Position numbers and translations under genes: made by a program. Shown here in pieces: positions 27,458 through 35,287 of a stretch of DNA of 64,000 nt. The notes beneath the pieces were generated by a model. The model had not been told where the DNA came from, did not search any database, and saw only the letters and a list, made by a program, of their open reading frames with translations. Origin of the DNA: JAFLTL01 sp964389525 (GTDB lineage: Bacteria > Bacteroidota > Bacteroidia > Bacteroidales > Muribaculaceae); assembly GCA_964389525.1 (NCBI GenBank), contig CAYMEX010000001.1, forward strand, positions 62,001 to 126,000, read 5' to 3'. Within the stretch, counting starts at the first letter, position 1. The number at the start of each line of letters is the position of its first letter.

Positions 27458-28333
27458 TTAACAATCAGAATGTTCCGGAATTTCCGGATTCTCTCCTTGG
27501 AAAACTGAAAAATCAGTAACCATTAACCATATCAAAGAAGAAATGCGGTCATTCCATCCAATGGTTTTTAGATTGTTATCAGTATGATCTACCGTGCTTC
27601 CTGTTGGGGATGCAACGCAATAAAGCACTCCTCCGGAATAGTTCGAGTTATGAAAACATTTTAAAACAGGGCGCAAACTAGAACCTCTATAAACTTTCTC
27701 TTGGACAATCATATTTCCTACTACACTAAAAGTGACAGCATAATAAGTCTCAGGCTTCATTTCATTTATTACTTTAATAGATGATGCCTTATCATTAAAT
27801 CCGTACTTGCCTAATTCCGAAATAGTATTATACCAATCTGTTGCTGCATAGACAATGAATTTTGTATCTTTAAAATTTTTATCATCATATAGTTCGGCAC
27901 GTGCAAGTATAGGAGATGTCTTGCCCGGTAGAACCATGTCAATTGGAGCGCCTCTTGATACTATATTACATGTATCCCCCGAGTTATTTTCTAATTGTAT
28001 GAATTCATAATTATTCAGCAATTCTTTTTCGGTGGAGAAATACTCTAAATAACTAATGCCCAAACTATCCGTACATGTAATCGCTGCAATGTTTGGATTG
28101 GTTGCGATTTTTGAACGATATACCTCGGCATACTCTTCATTGAGGTAGGTTATCGAATCACCTTGCGTTATCACATCTGTCTCGTAGATGTGATCCTCAA
28201 ATTTAATCATCATGTGTGAGATCGTAGCATCAGATTCCTGCATCTCAGGGATTGCAGGTTCTTGATCTGAGGTGCAACTCTGCACCGCAAACATGGCACA
28301 AAGCCACATTAGGACTAAAAATTTTTTTGTCAT
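27458..28333 (-). CDS. Lipoprotein with a two-motif beta/gamma-crystallin domain
   Basis: A 291-residue lipoprotein with lipobox VQSC (Cys20). Residues about 145-189 (ELYDDKNFKDTKFIVY..GFNDKASSIKV) and 222-271 (KCFHNSNYSGGVLYCVA..GWNDRISSLIW) read as two Greek-key motifs of one beta/gamma-crystallin domain. Each contains the calcium-binding signature (N/D)(N/D)xx(S/T)S: NDKASS at 180-185 and NDRISS at 261-266. Residues 35-130 are an unassigned N-terminal part. It is first in the operon with the TonB receptor, so a calcium-dependent surface or ligand-binding role is inferred. Codons are AT-rich compared with neighbours, hinting at acquisition. Confidence 0.8.
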   Translation of the reverse strand: MTKKFLVLMWLCAMFAVQSCTSDQEPAIPEMQESDATISHMMIKFEDHIYETDVITQGDSITYLNEEYAEVYRSKIATNPNIAAITCTDSLGISYLEYFSTEKELLNNYEFIQLENNSGDTCNIVSRGAPIDMVLPGKTSPILARAELYDDKNFKDTKFIVYAATDWYNTISELGKYGFNDKASSIKVINEMKPETYYAVTFSVVGNMIVQEKVYRGSSLRPVLKCFHNSNYSGGVLYCVASPTGSTVDHTDNNLKTIGWNDRISSLIWLMVTDFSVFQGENPEIPEHSDC

Positions 28334-28463
28334 CTTGTTTTTGGTTATGTTAAATTGTTACCTGATTCCGTACTTAGGTGGTAACTAATAGTCGAAATTA
28401 CCTTGTATCAAAGATAAAAGTAATACGTTGCCTTTTAATTGCCGCTGTCGCTTAAATCGATGG

Positions 28464-28494
28464 CAAATATAGTATAAAATTATATAATAACAAA
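28464..28494 (-). promoter_or_regulatory. Bacteroidales-type promoter for the crystallin/TonB operon
   Basis: Read on the minus strand, TTTG (28494-28491) and TATATTTG (28471-28464) are separated by 19 bases, matching the Bacteroides sigma consensus -33 TTTG and -7 TAnnTTTG. The predicted transcript would start near 28458, leaving an untranslated leader of about 125 bases before the ATG at 28333. The 28334-28647 spacer is strongly AT-rich and holds no gene. Confidence 0.75.
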
Positions 28495-28647
28495 ATTAAT
28501 TAGATTGGATATTAAAATATGTGATTAAATCTGACTAAATACATGGAATTTGTTAGATCAGAGAATGGTGTATATTATCTAATATGTGTATATTAGCCGA
28601 ACAATTTTAGTCAGTCGATTGTTTAAACAAGACTTTCACTACGCCAT

Positions 28648-28872
28648 ATGTCGATATTGTCAGCTCCGGCCAGGCTTATAGCCATGTATCGCGACGGCTT
28701 CGGCAATTCACGCCTTGCCCGTCGGTTGCTTTGGCTTATTATCATAAAAGTAATCATTCTTTTTGCTGTGTTCAGGCTGTTTCTGATGCCCGACAGGCTA
28801 AGCAGCCAATACGACACACCGCAGGAGAAAGCCGAGGCCGTGCGGCGTTCGCTTATCGACAGGTCGGAGTAA
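28648..28872 (+). CDS. DUF4492 small membrane protein
   Basis: A 74-residue protein with one transmembrane helix (about 27-47) and the DUF4492 pattern MYRDGF..SRLARRLLWLIIIKVIILF.VFRLFLMPD. In many Bacteroidota this small protein is encoded immediately before cydAB (cytochrome bd oxidase) and probably assists that enzyme. Here no cyd gene follows; the next gene is a rubrerythrin 91 bp downstream. A second ATG at 28683 is an alternative start closer to the conserved MYRDGF. Confidence 0.75.
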   Translation: MSILSAPARLIAMYRDGFGNSRLARRLLWLIIIKVIILFAVFRLFLMPDRLSSQYDTPQEKAEAVRRSLIDRSE

Positions 28873-28963
28873 AAAAAATCGATGAGAGTACATCGGTATT
28901 CAGAATTAAGTTATCTTTACGAAAAATATTTCTACAGTTTATAACACCTAAATCAGACATAAT

Positions 28964-29515
28964 ATGCACAAGAAATTTATCTGCATGGTATGTGGCTATG
29001 TTCACGAAGGTGATCAGGCCCCCGAAAAGTGCCCTATATGCGGTGCCCCCGCCTCAAAGTTCAAACCCCTTGACGAGGAGTCGGAGCTTCAGTTTGTTAC
29101 CGAGCATGAGATCGGCGTAGCCAAGGGTTGCGACGAGGAGATGATCAAGGATCTCAACGCGCACTTCAACGGTGAGTGCGGCGAGGTAGGCATGTATCTT
29201 GCCATGTCGCGTCAGGCCGACCGCGAGGGCTATCCCGAAATCGCCGAGGCTTTCAAGCGCTACGCATGGGAAGAGGCTGAGCACGCTGCCAAGTTTGCCG
29301 AACTCCTCGGCGACGTGGTTTGGGACACTAAGACCAACCTTGAGAAGCGCATGGCTGCCGAGGCCGGCGCCAATGCCGACAAGATGCGCATTGCCAAGCG
29401 TGCGAAAGAGATCGGCCACGACGCTATCCACGACACAGTGCATGAGATGGCTAAGGACGAGGCCCGTCACGGCCGCGGCTTCGCAGGTCTCTATGCCCGC
29501 TACTTCAAGAAATAA
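28964..29515 (+). CDS. Rubrerythrin (rubredoxin-first, 'reverse' type)
   Basis: A 183-residue non-haem iron peroxidase. An N-terminal rubredoxin domain (CMVC at 7-10 and CPIC at 23-26) precedes a ferritin-like four-helix diiron domain with E..EEAEH near 95 and EARHG near 165, the reverse of the classical rubrerythrin order. The family reduces H2O2 with electrons relayed from NAD(P)H and protects anaerobes from oxygen. A TATCTTTA at 28911-28918 is a near match to the -7 box. A strong terminator follows. Confidence 0.95.
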   Translation: MHKKFICMVCGYVHEGDQAPEKCPICGAPASKFKPLDEESELQFVTEHEIGVAKGCDEEMIKDLNAHFNGECGEVGMYLAMSRQADREGYPEIAEAFKRYAWEEAEHAAKFAELLGDVVWDTKTNLEKRMAAEAGANADKMRIAKRAKEIGHDAIHDTVHEMAKDEARHGRGFAGLYARYFKK

Positions 29516-29542
29516 GCTGTATTATAAATACACCTGAACGGG

Positions 29543-29573
29543 GGACGCACAGCCTGTGCGTCCTCTTTTTTTT
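29543..29573 (+). terminator. Terminator after rubrerythrin (GGACGCACA module)
   Basis: A perfect 9-bp stem GGACGCACA / TGTGCGTCC with loop GCC is followed by TC and then nine T. It is a Rho-independent terminator and also a member of the dispersed palindrome family; compared with 2873 the inner pair changed from G-C to A-T on both arms. Confidence 0.85.
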
Positions 29574-29623
29574 GCCCCTGACGTGAGAGTGCCGATAGGT
29601 AATGCGACATTTGCGGGGGATGA

Positions 29624-30345
29624 GCCGCGGGAGCGGCGAAACATAAGTAGCACCGTGCGAACGAAGTGAGCGCGGTGTAGGTGCGCGAGAATCACAGAGC
29701 TGCGGCACACCCCTCGTCTGGCATGTGTAACAAGGTGTCTTTCAGACACACTTCATCGGCGTTTTTTTTACCGGGCACACCTGACGGTGTACCCGGCTAC
29801 TGTTTCAGAAATGCCTTTCAGGCATTTTTTTCGTCTTCGACGGAGGAGGTGTTGCGACGGATGACCTCTTACGAGGTCACATCGCTTTATGCGGACGTGT
29901 GTCACCACGCTGCGGCTGCGCCGCGACCGTGGTGTTAACCACAAATGCTGTCTACGACAGCACCCTGCGGCACGACGCCCAAATCACAGCCCGTGGAGCG
30001 GACAGAGGAGGCATCGCAGATGCCGTAACCCGGCGCAGCCGGAGCATAACCCCATCCTGTGAGCGTAGCGAACAGGGTGGGGATATCAACATCTATGTCA
30101 ACCAGTCTCGCAGAGACTGAACTGCCCCATCATATCTCATACCGGAGGTATGACATCTTGTTAGCCGGGTACACCGCCAGGTGTGCCCGGTAGAAGTCGC
30201 CTCCCCCTTATCAGCCCCGGAAGGGCTGCACCTCCTACACCCACCTATTCCGTCAAAGCCGGAAGGGAGCTGTCTACGACAGCACCCTGCGGCACGACGC
30301 CCAGATTGCAGCCCGTGAAACGGACGGAGGGCAGATGCGGTAACG
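29624..30345. repeat. Hairpin array B
   Basis: Gene-free region between convergent genes. Modules: 29624-29637 GCCGC-GGGA-GCGGC; 29651-29677 (arms CACCGTGC/GCGCGGTG, tandem GA/GA, inner AC/GT, loop GAA); 29735-29749 GTGTCT-TTC-AGACAC; 29771-29796 (11-bp stem, TGAC, i.e. GTCA on minus); 29810-29826 AATGCCT-TTC-AGGCATT followed by a T-run; 29862-29879 TGACCTC-TTAC-GAGGTCA (GTAA on minus); 29903-29934 with core GCGGC-TGC-GCCGC; 29946-29962 TGCTGTC-TAC-GACAGCA; 30010-30024, 30030-30042, 30050-30082 and 30103-30119 (the four-module block also in arrays A and D); 30138-30152 CATACC-GGA-GGTATG; 30165-30190 (11-bp stem, loop GCCA). TGCTGTC-TAC-GACAGCA recurs near 30270. Polarity switches from minus to plus after about 29962. 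Confidence 0.9.
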
Positions 30346-30421
30346 TGATAAAAAATGGAGAGAACAGCCATGTGCACAATGACATGGATGCCCTCTCCAA
30401 TAGTTATTACAATATTTATTC

Positions 30422-31081
30422 TCAGGAATTATGAACAACCTTGTATTGGTTCATATCAAACTGGAATGCTTTAGGAACAAAGTCGCCAAGCTCCTGCTGA
30501 TCATCACCTTCGCCAAGCAGAACCTTTGTGGCGGTAATGTTGAATTTCACATTGGCGTCTTCAACATCATATACGGCATCCTCACCGGCTTTTATCTGTA
30601 CCTCAACAATCAGCGACGGGGTGTCGGCGTCTTCCTGCGTCGAAGGAATCTCGACAGCCAGCTTGAGCGGTTCGGGCTTAAGCGTCATATGTATGTAGTC
30701 CTTTTGAGGGGTAAGGGTGGGCTCGTAAGGGATGCTGTAGTCCACGTCACCGACAGCATTGACTATCATGTCAGCCATTGTCTCGTCACCGATAATTGAC
30801 AATACGATGTCTTTGATAGGAAATTTCACAAGATTGATGGTGTTGTCTTTTATTGTGGCGGAGATCTCTAAGCCGGGCTCTGTCTCCTCTGCGTTGTCTT
30901 CACCGGTAACAGCGAGATCAGATATAGACACTGTGCCTTTATAGTCACCGAACATAGTCTCAACAGTGACTTCATCCGGATTTTTTACATCATCGTCATC
31001 ACTACAAGCCGTAAAGCATACCGAAGCACCTGCGAAGAGCATCATCGCAAACAATTGCATCGATTTAAAAGTTTTCTTCAT
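30422..31081 (-). CDS. Lipoprotein, probably DUF4840 family
   Basis: A 219-residue lipoprotein: signal peptide, lipobox CFTAC near residue 26, then an acidic SDDDDVKNPDEV linker typical of surface-exposed Bacteroidales lipoproteins. The body is beta-rich, opening MFGDYKGTVSISDL, and resembles DUF4840 as I remember it; no activity is known. It stands alone: array B lies at its 3' end, and 334 bp separate its start from the DUF3575 gene, whose terminator lies in that spacer. Confidence 0.7.
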   Translation of the reverse strand: MKKTFKSMQLFAMMLFAGASVCFTACSDDDDVKNPDEVTVETMFGDYKGTVSISDLAVTGEDNAEETEPGLEISATIKDNTINLVKFPIKDIVLSIIGDETMADMIVNAVGDVDYSIPYEPTLTPQKDYIHMTLKPEPLKLAVEIPSTQEDADTPSLIVEVQIKAGEDAVYDVEDANVKFNITATKVLLGEGDDQQELGDFVPKAFQFDMNQYKVVHNS

Positions 31082-31300
31082 TTTTTGGTTAATTAAATGT
31101 TATTATGACTGCAGTCTATCTATTGAAATAGCGATAGTGTCTAAATCTTGCATCGGCAAATAGAGCATAATATCACGTCAATTGAATGACAGTGGATTAA
31201 ACGCTGAGATTTAAATAACATTAACACATGCTTCGGTCTCTGTAGCTATCCGGCGAAATAATAACCGCGGTTTTCATAGCCCTTAAAGAATGTAAATTCC

Positions 31301-31346
31301 TAAAAAAATACCCCGCACCGTCGCGCTCATCGCGCTCGATGCAGGG
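31301..31346 (-). terminator. Terminator of the DUF3575 gene, variant of an array module
   Basis: On the minus strand, arms CCCTGCATC / GGTGCGGGG flank a tandem GA/GA and inner GCGC/GCGC around a GATGA loop, followed by TATTTTTTTA. It is a diverged copy of the module at 40150 (arms CCCCACATC / GGTGTGGGG): an A-T pair became G-C on both arms, so the fold is kept. A further TGCGGC-TTT-GCCGCA hairpin sits nearby at about 31374. Nothing else was seen in 31082-31415. Confidence 0.75.
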
Positions 31347-31415
31347 CTTGATATTATCATCAGACTTCGACGGATGCGGCTTTGCCGCAGCGTGGGGGGG
31401 GGATCTGCGAGAGTG

Positions 31416-32003
31416 TCAGAAGACATAGGCGAAGTTCACCGCCACCTTGGTCGGAGCGACAGTGGTGAACGAACGGTCGCGCTGTATCAGGTGTCCGCTG
31501 TAAGCGCTGTAGCGTTCGCCCTGCCAGTGAAGCACGCCCACAGTCGCCTCAAGCTCCAGTTTCCAGCTGTCGCTCAGGCGCCAGGCATAGCCGTAGCCGA
31601 TGCCGGCTCCGCTCAGCCATCCCTGAAAGCGTGAGTTCTGCAGCTCGTCGCCGAACAGGCCCGACTTGAAGCAGCCGACGTTTACCTGGCCGATAACAAA
31701 ATTGGCGGCAAAGAAGTGTCCTGCCATGTCGCCGTTAAGCCAGAAGCGTCCTTCGGGCTGCACGATCCAGTGGCGCCACTTGTTGCCGTCGATATCCCAT
31801 CCGTTGTAGCTCCCGGTGAGTTCCAACGACCATTTGGGCGCTACCTGCATCTCGGCTCCGAGGCTGAGCGACAGGGTCGCATCGTAGAGGGCATTGGTTT
31901 TAACCGACACTTCGCCGATATGTTGTTGTGCGTTTGCGGTTACACACACTGCCAATGCGGCGATAATCATGATCTTCCGAAAGACACCCTTATAGATACC
32001 CAT
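31416..32003 (-). CDS. DUF3575 domain outer-membrane-type protein
   Basis: A 195-residue protein with a signal peptide (cleavage after TANAQ) and the DUF3575 pattern VSVKTNALYDATLSLSLGAEM, then paired amphipathic strands (WSLELTGSYNGW, WIVQPEGRFWL, FQGWLSGAGIGYGYAW) ending VAVNFAYVF, as in small outer-membrane barrels. The family often accompanies surface polymers in Bacteroidales; its function is not defined. I start at the ATG at 32003; the open frame upstream lies inside the next gene and has no signal peptide. Confidence 0.85.
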   Translation of the reverse strand: MGIYKGVFRKIMIIAALAVCVTANAQQHIGEVSVKTNALYDATLSLSLGAEMQVAPKWSLELTGSYNGWDIDGNKWRHWIVQPEGRFWLNGDMAGHFFAANFVIGQVNVGCFKSGLFGDELQNSRFQGWLSGAGIGYGYAWRLSDSWKLELEATVGVLHWQGERYSAYSGHLIQRDRSFTTVAPTKVAVNFAYVF

Positions 32004-32016
32004 AGTGTATATGCTT

Positions 32017-33102
32017 TTATAGTTGAAATGCTGTTTCGAGCGGATAGTGGTCAGATGCCCCAACGCGCAGACGGCGCGTCCAGAGCGGGCGATCCATGCC
32101 GCGGTATAGTATCTGGTCGATATGGAAATAGAACCGGTCGGAGCGATAGGTCCATGTCGGGCCGAATCCGCCGCCGGCCCATGCGCCTTTGAGCCCGCAC
32201 TGTTTCTGCAGCTGCGTGACCACATAGCTGCCGGGCACGTCGTTGAAGTCGCCGCACAATATCACCCGGCTGCAGGTGTCGGCCTCGATGATGCGCTGAA
32301 GCATCTCTCCCTCGTCGGCATGGCACCGCAGTGCGTGCGTCACTTTAGGCAGAAGCTCGTGGCGGGCTTCCTTCACATTGTGTTTGAGGTCGCCTCCGTC
32401 GGTTAGTCTGCGGTAAAGCAGCTTGTCGTCGCTGTTGAGTCCGAACGACTGCAGATGCACCGTGTAGATGTCGGTCTGTCGGCCGTCCACATCGACTTTC
32501 CATCCCGCAAATGCAGCCGTCCCCTCGGGCTTCTCCTTGATCTTTATTGACTTGACGGGGTAGCGGCTGAGTATGGCCATGCCGTTGCCGTTGAACCGGC
32601 GGTAGGGATATGCGTTCTTTATCGAATCGACCTGTGCCGACGTGTATCTGAGCATCGGGAGCGACTTGTCGAGCGACGGACACTCCTGCATGACGACCAC
32701 CGAGGCGTCGGCGGCGAGTATCGACGACACGGTCGGGTTGTCGCCTTCGATGGGGGTGTCGGTGTGGTCTCTCAGCCCGTAGACGTTGTAGGTCAGCACT
32801 GTCAGTGTCATCTTTCCTTCTTCGCCCTTGCGCTCCGAGTTGATCGGTGCGGTCATTTTCACGCCGGGCCATCCGGCTATCCATGCTGCGGCGCATATGC
32901 CGAGCGACAGCCATGAGCGTGTCATGGCCGAAAGCACGGTTATCACGGCAAGTGTGGCCGCCCAGACGGTGAATGTCATCGTCAGCACCCCGGGCCACGA
33001 CCATGCGCGCGGATCGACGCGGCCGCCGAGTGCCGCGCCCACAAAGCAGATGCCGATTACGGCCGCTGCTGCCGGCAATAATATTTTTATCAGTTTCCTC
33101 AT
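32017..33102 (-). CDS. Endonuclease/exonuclease/phosphatase-fold membrane protein
   Basis: A 361-residue protein with about three transmembrane helices in the first 90 residues and a periplasmic EEP domain after it. EEP landmarks are LTVLTYNVYGL, VVVMQECPS (metal Glu), MAILSRYPV, ILCGDFNDVPGSYV and the terminal SDHYPL His, so the active site looks complete. The fold includes nucleases, phospholipases and inositol-phosphate phosphatases; substrate unknown. A 4-base overlap couples it to the U32 gene upstream. Confidence 0.9.
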   Translation of the reverse strand: MRKLIKILLPAAAAVIGICFVGAALGGRVDPRAWSWPGVLTMTFTVWAATLAVITVLSAMTRSWLSLGICAAAWIAGWPGVKMTAPINSERKGEEGKMTLTVLTYNVYGLRDHTDTPIEGDNPTVSSILAADASVVVMQECPSLDKSLPMLRYTSAQVDSIKNAYPYRRFNGNGMAILSRYPVKSIKIKEKPEGTAAFAGWKVDVDGRQTDIYTVHLQSFGLNSDDKLLYRRLTDGGDLKHNVKEARHELLPKVTHALRCHADEGEMLQRIIEADTCSRVILCGDFNDVPGSYVVTQLQKQCGLKGAWAGGGFGPTWTYRSDRFYFHIDQILYRGMDRPLWTRRLRVGASDHYPLETAFQL

Positions 33103-34382
33103 TTATGAGTATGAGCTGCGGCGGTTTCCGCCCAGAGATATAAACGGTCGCCGGGGCGTATGCGTTCGGGCACAGGCAGCGAAAACAGCTGTCCCTTCGC
33201 CACCTCGGGCTCGGGATCGCGGTCGAGACGTAGCTCCTCGACCTTGAATATCAGCGCGCCGGTCACCGGCCCTGTCACTACCACCTCGTCGCCGGGCTTG
33301 AGCACGCCGCTCTCCATCAGAAATTCTCCCACGCCAAGACGGGGATAATAACGCATGGCCTTGGCGCAGTACTGCTTGACGCGTGTGGCCGAAGACCCGT
33401 ACTTGCCCGACCATTCGCCCAGGCGGCGTCCGAGATAATATCCGTCCCAGAATCCGCGGTTGAAGATCTTTTCAAGCCGCTCTTTCCATTCCCCGACTTT
33501 CTCGGCGCCATACGTCCCGTCGAGTATCGAGTCGAGAGCCTCGCGGTAGCATGCCACGGCGGTAGCCACGTACTCGGGGCCGCGGGCGCGACCCTCGATC
33601 TTGAACACCCTCACTCCCGCGTCGATCATGCGGTCGAGAAAACCGATCGTACACAAGTCTTTGGGCGACATGATGTACTGGTTCTCCACGTCAAGGCTGT
33701 CGCCGGTCTCCTTGTCGGTCACCGTGTAGCCGCGGCGGCATATCTGTGTGCATGCGCCACGGTTGGCGCTCGAGTTCATCAGGTGCATGCTCAGGTAGCA
33801 CTTTCCCGACATGGCCATGCAGAGAGCGCCGTGGCAGAACATCTCGATCTTTACCAGTTCGCCTCCCGGGCCGCGCACGTCGTCGCGCACTATGGCCTCG
33901 TGTATTGCCGTGACCTTGTCCATGTCGAGCTCGCGTGCGAGCACCATGACGTCGGCCACCTGCGCATAGTGCTTGACGGCCATGATGTTGGTGACGTTGC
34001 ACTGGGTGGATATGTGCACCTCTACTCCGCGCTCACGCGCCATAGCTATCACTGCCGGGTCTGCGGCTATCACTGCCGACACGCCACTCACGGACACTGC
34101 GTCGAGTGTCTCGGCCACCGCGCCGAGATCTTCGTCGAAAACGGCTGTGTTGAGTGTGAGATATGATTTCACCCCGTGTTCGCGGCATATCGTCGCTATC
34201 TCTTTAAGATCGTCGAGGGTGAAGTTTGCGCTTGAACGTGCGCGCATGTTCAGCCCCTGCACGCCGAAATACACCGAGTCGGCTCCGGCCGCGATTGCGG
34301 CGTGAAGCGACTCGCGGCTTCCGGCGGGAGCCATTATCTCGAAATCCTGCCTTGTCAGGCCGGTATTCATTACATCTTTCAT
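33099..34382 (-). CDS. Peptidase U32 family protein (RNA hydroxylation type)
   Basis: A 427-residue U32 protein with the family signature in IEMFCHGALCMAMSGKCYLS and NRGACTQICRRGY (Cys residues that in relatives hold an iron-sulfur cluster or take part in catalysis). Characterised relatives (TrhP/YegQ, RlhA) hydroxylate tRNA or 23S rRNA using prephenate-derived chemistry rather than cleaving peptides, so an RNA modification role is more likely than protease. The C-terminal 90 residues form a small beta domain (PGDEVVVTGPVTGALIFKVEEL). Confidence 0.9.
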   Translation of the reverse strand: MKDVMNTGLTRQDFEIMAPAGSRESLHAAIAAGADSVYFGVQGLNMRARSSANFTLDDLKEIATICREHGVKSYLTLNTAVFDEDLGAVAETLDAVSVSGVSAVIAADPAVIAMARERGVEVHISTQCNVTNIMAVKHYAQVADVMVLARELDMDKVTAIHEAIVRDDVRGPGGELVKIEMFCHGALCMAMSGKCYLSMHLMNSSANRGACTQICRRGYTVTDKETGDSLDVENQYIMSPKDLCTIGFLDRMIDAGVRVFKIEGRARGPEYVATAVACYREALDSILDGTYGAEKVGEWKERLEKIFNRGFWDGYYLGRRLGEWSGKYGSSATRVKQYCAKAMRYYPRLGVGEFLMESGVLKPGDEVVVTGPVTGALIFKVEELRLDRDPEPEVAKGQLFSLPVPERIRPGDRLYLWAETAAAHTHK

Positions 34383-34442
34383 ACTCCCACAAAGTTATTA
34401 AAATACATCGACAACGCAAACACGGTAAGCGAGGTGCTAAAA

Positions 34443-34478
34443 AGAAGTGAAGGCCGGAAGCATTTTAGCTCCGGCCTT
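34443..34478 (-). terminator. Terminator of the rplU-rpmA operon
   Basis: On the minus strand a 9-bp stem AAGGCCGGA / TCCGGCCTT with an 11-base loop lies 39 bp after the rpmA stop and is followed by a CACTTCTTTTTAG T-rich stretch. This is a typical intrinsic terminator. Confidence 0.7.
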
Positions 34479-34516
34479 CGCCTTTGATGGGTTGGATGTT
34501 TTCGTTGCGGATGCGA

Positions 34517-34789
34517 TCAAGCCTCGGCTGTGGTCACAAGCGGAACGATGTTGATGAACTTGCGTCCGTTCTTGCCCGTGGTGAACGACACTGTGCCGTC
34601 GATGAGGGCGTAAAGAGTGTGGTCCTTGCCCATGCCCATGTTGCGACCGGGATGGTGTGCGGTGCCACGCTGACGCTTGATGATGTTGCCGGCCTTTACT
34701 ACCTGACCGCCAAACTTCTTGATGCCGAGTCGTTTGCTTTCTGACTCGCGGCCGTTCTTAGAACTGCCGACGCCTTTTTTGTGTGCCAT
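34517..34789 (-). CDS. rpmA: 50S ribosomal protein L27
   Basis: A 90-residue L27, with MAHKKGVGSSKNGRESESK at the N-terminus and TAHHPGRNMGMGKDHTLYAL in the core. The N-terminus reaches the peptidyl-transferase centre; no cleavable extension of the Firmicutes type is present. It lies 30 bp downstream of rplU, the usual L21-L27 pair. Confidence 0.98.
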   Translation of the reverse strand: MAHKKGVGSSKNGRESESKRLGIKKFGGQVVKAGNIIKRQRGTAHHPGRNMGMGKDHTLYALIDGTVSFTTGKNGRKFINIVPLVTTAEA

Positions 34790-34819
34790 TTCGTGTTGAT
34801 GGGGTTAAGCGGTTAGTTC

Positions 34820-35140
34820 TCAGGCAACGATCTCTTTGATCGTGACCTTGCTGAAATACTGGCGATGGCCGTTCTTGCGGCGATAGCCTTTGCGACGCTT
34901 CTTCTTGAAAACGATGACTTTGTCGCCCTTTACGAGGGGCTCGGATACTTCGCAGACTACTTTTGCACCTGCTACGGTGGGAGCGCCTACGGTGATTGCT
35001 CCGTCATTGTCGACGAGAAGGACACGGTCAAATTCTACTGTGTCGCCCTGCTTGCTCTCTTCGCCCAGGAAGTGGACATAGAGGAAACGTCCGGCCTCTG
35101 CCTTGAACTGCTGGCCTTGGATTTCTACGATAACGTACAT
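34820..35140 (-). CDS. rplU: 50S ribosomal protein L21
   Basis: A 106-residue L21: MYVIVEIQGQQFKAEAGRFL start, central VEFDRVLLVDNDG and basic tail VFKKKRRKGYRRKNGHRQ that binds 23S rRNA. It is first in the L21-L27 operon. The 147-bp upstream spacer contains CAAATTTA at 35283-35290, a match to the -7 box on the minus strand, though no -33 element was found at the right distance. Confidence 0.98.
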   Translation of the reverse strand: MYVIVEIQGQQFKAEAGRFLYVHFLGEESKQGDTVEFDRVLLVDNDGAITVGAPTVAGAKVVCEVSEPLVKGDKVIVFKKKRRKGYRRKNGHRQYFSKVTIKEIVA

Positions 35141-35287
35141 TGTTGATATAAAACCATTTAAGGTAAACCCGACCGAGGCGGATCTGTCTGCCGCGATGCG
35201 TCGTGCGCCTCGCGTCTGCAGTCGCTTTGAATGCCTGGAGCGGAAAATTCGGTGCGAAATTACTGAAACTGTGCCAATAAACCAAAT

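Noticed and set aside
24785..28333. SusC/SusD polysaccharide-utilisation locus
   Set aside because: The receptor lacks the SusC N-terminal domain and its partner is DUF4249, not SusD; no glycoside hydrolase or sensor-regulator is nearby.
29624..30345. Integron attC-site array
   Set aside because: No cassette genes between palindromes, no GTTRRRY-type core sites and no integrase gene.
32004..32225. Extended N-terminus of the DUF3575 protein
   Set aside because: It overlaps the end of the EEP gene and would bury the signal peptide.
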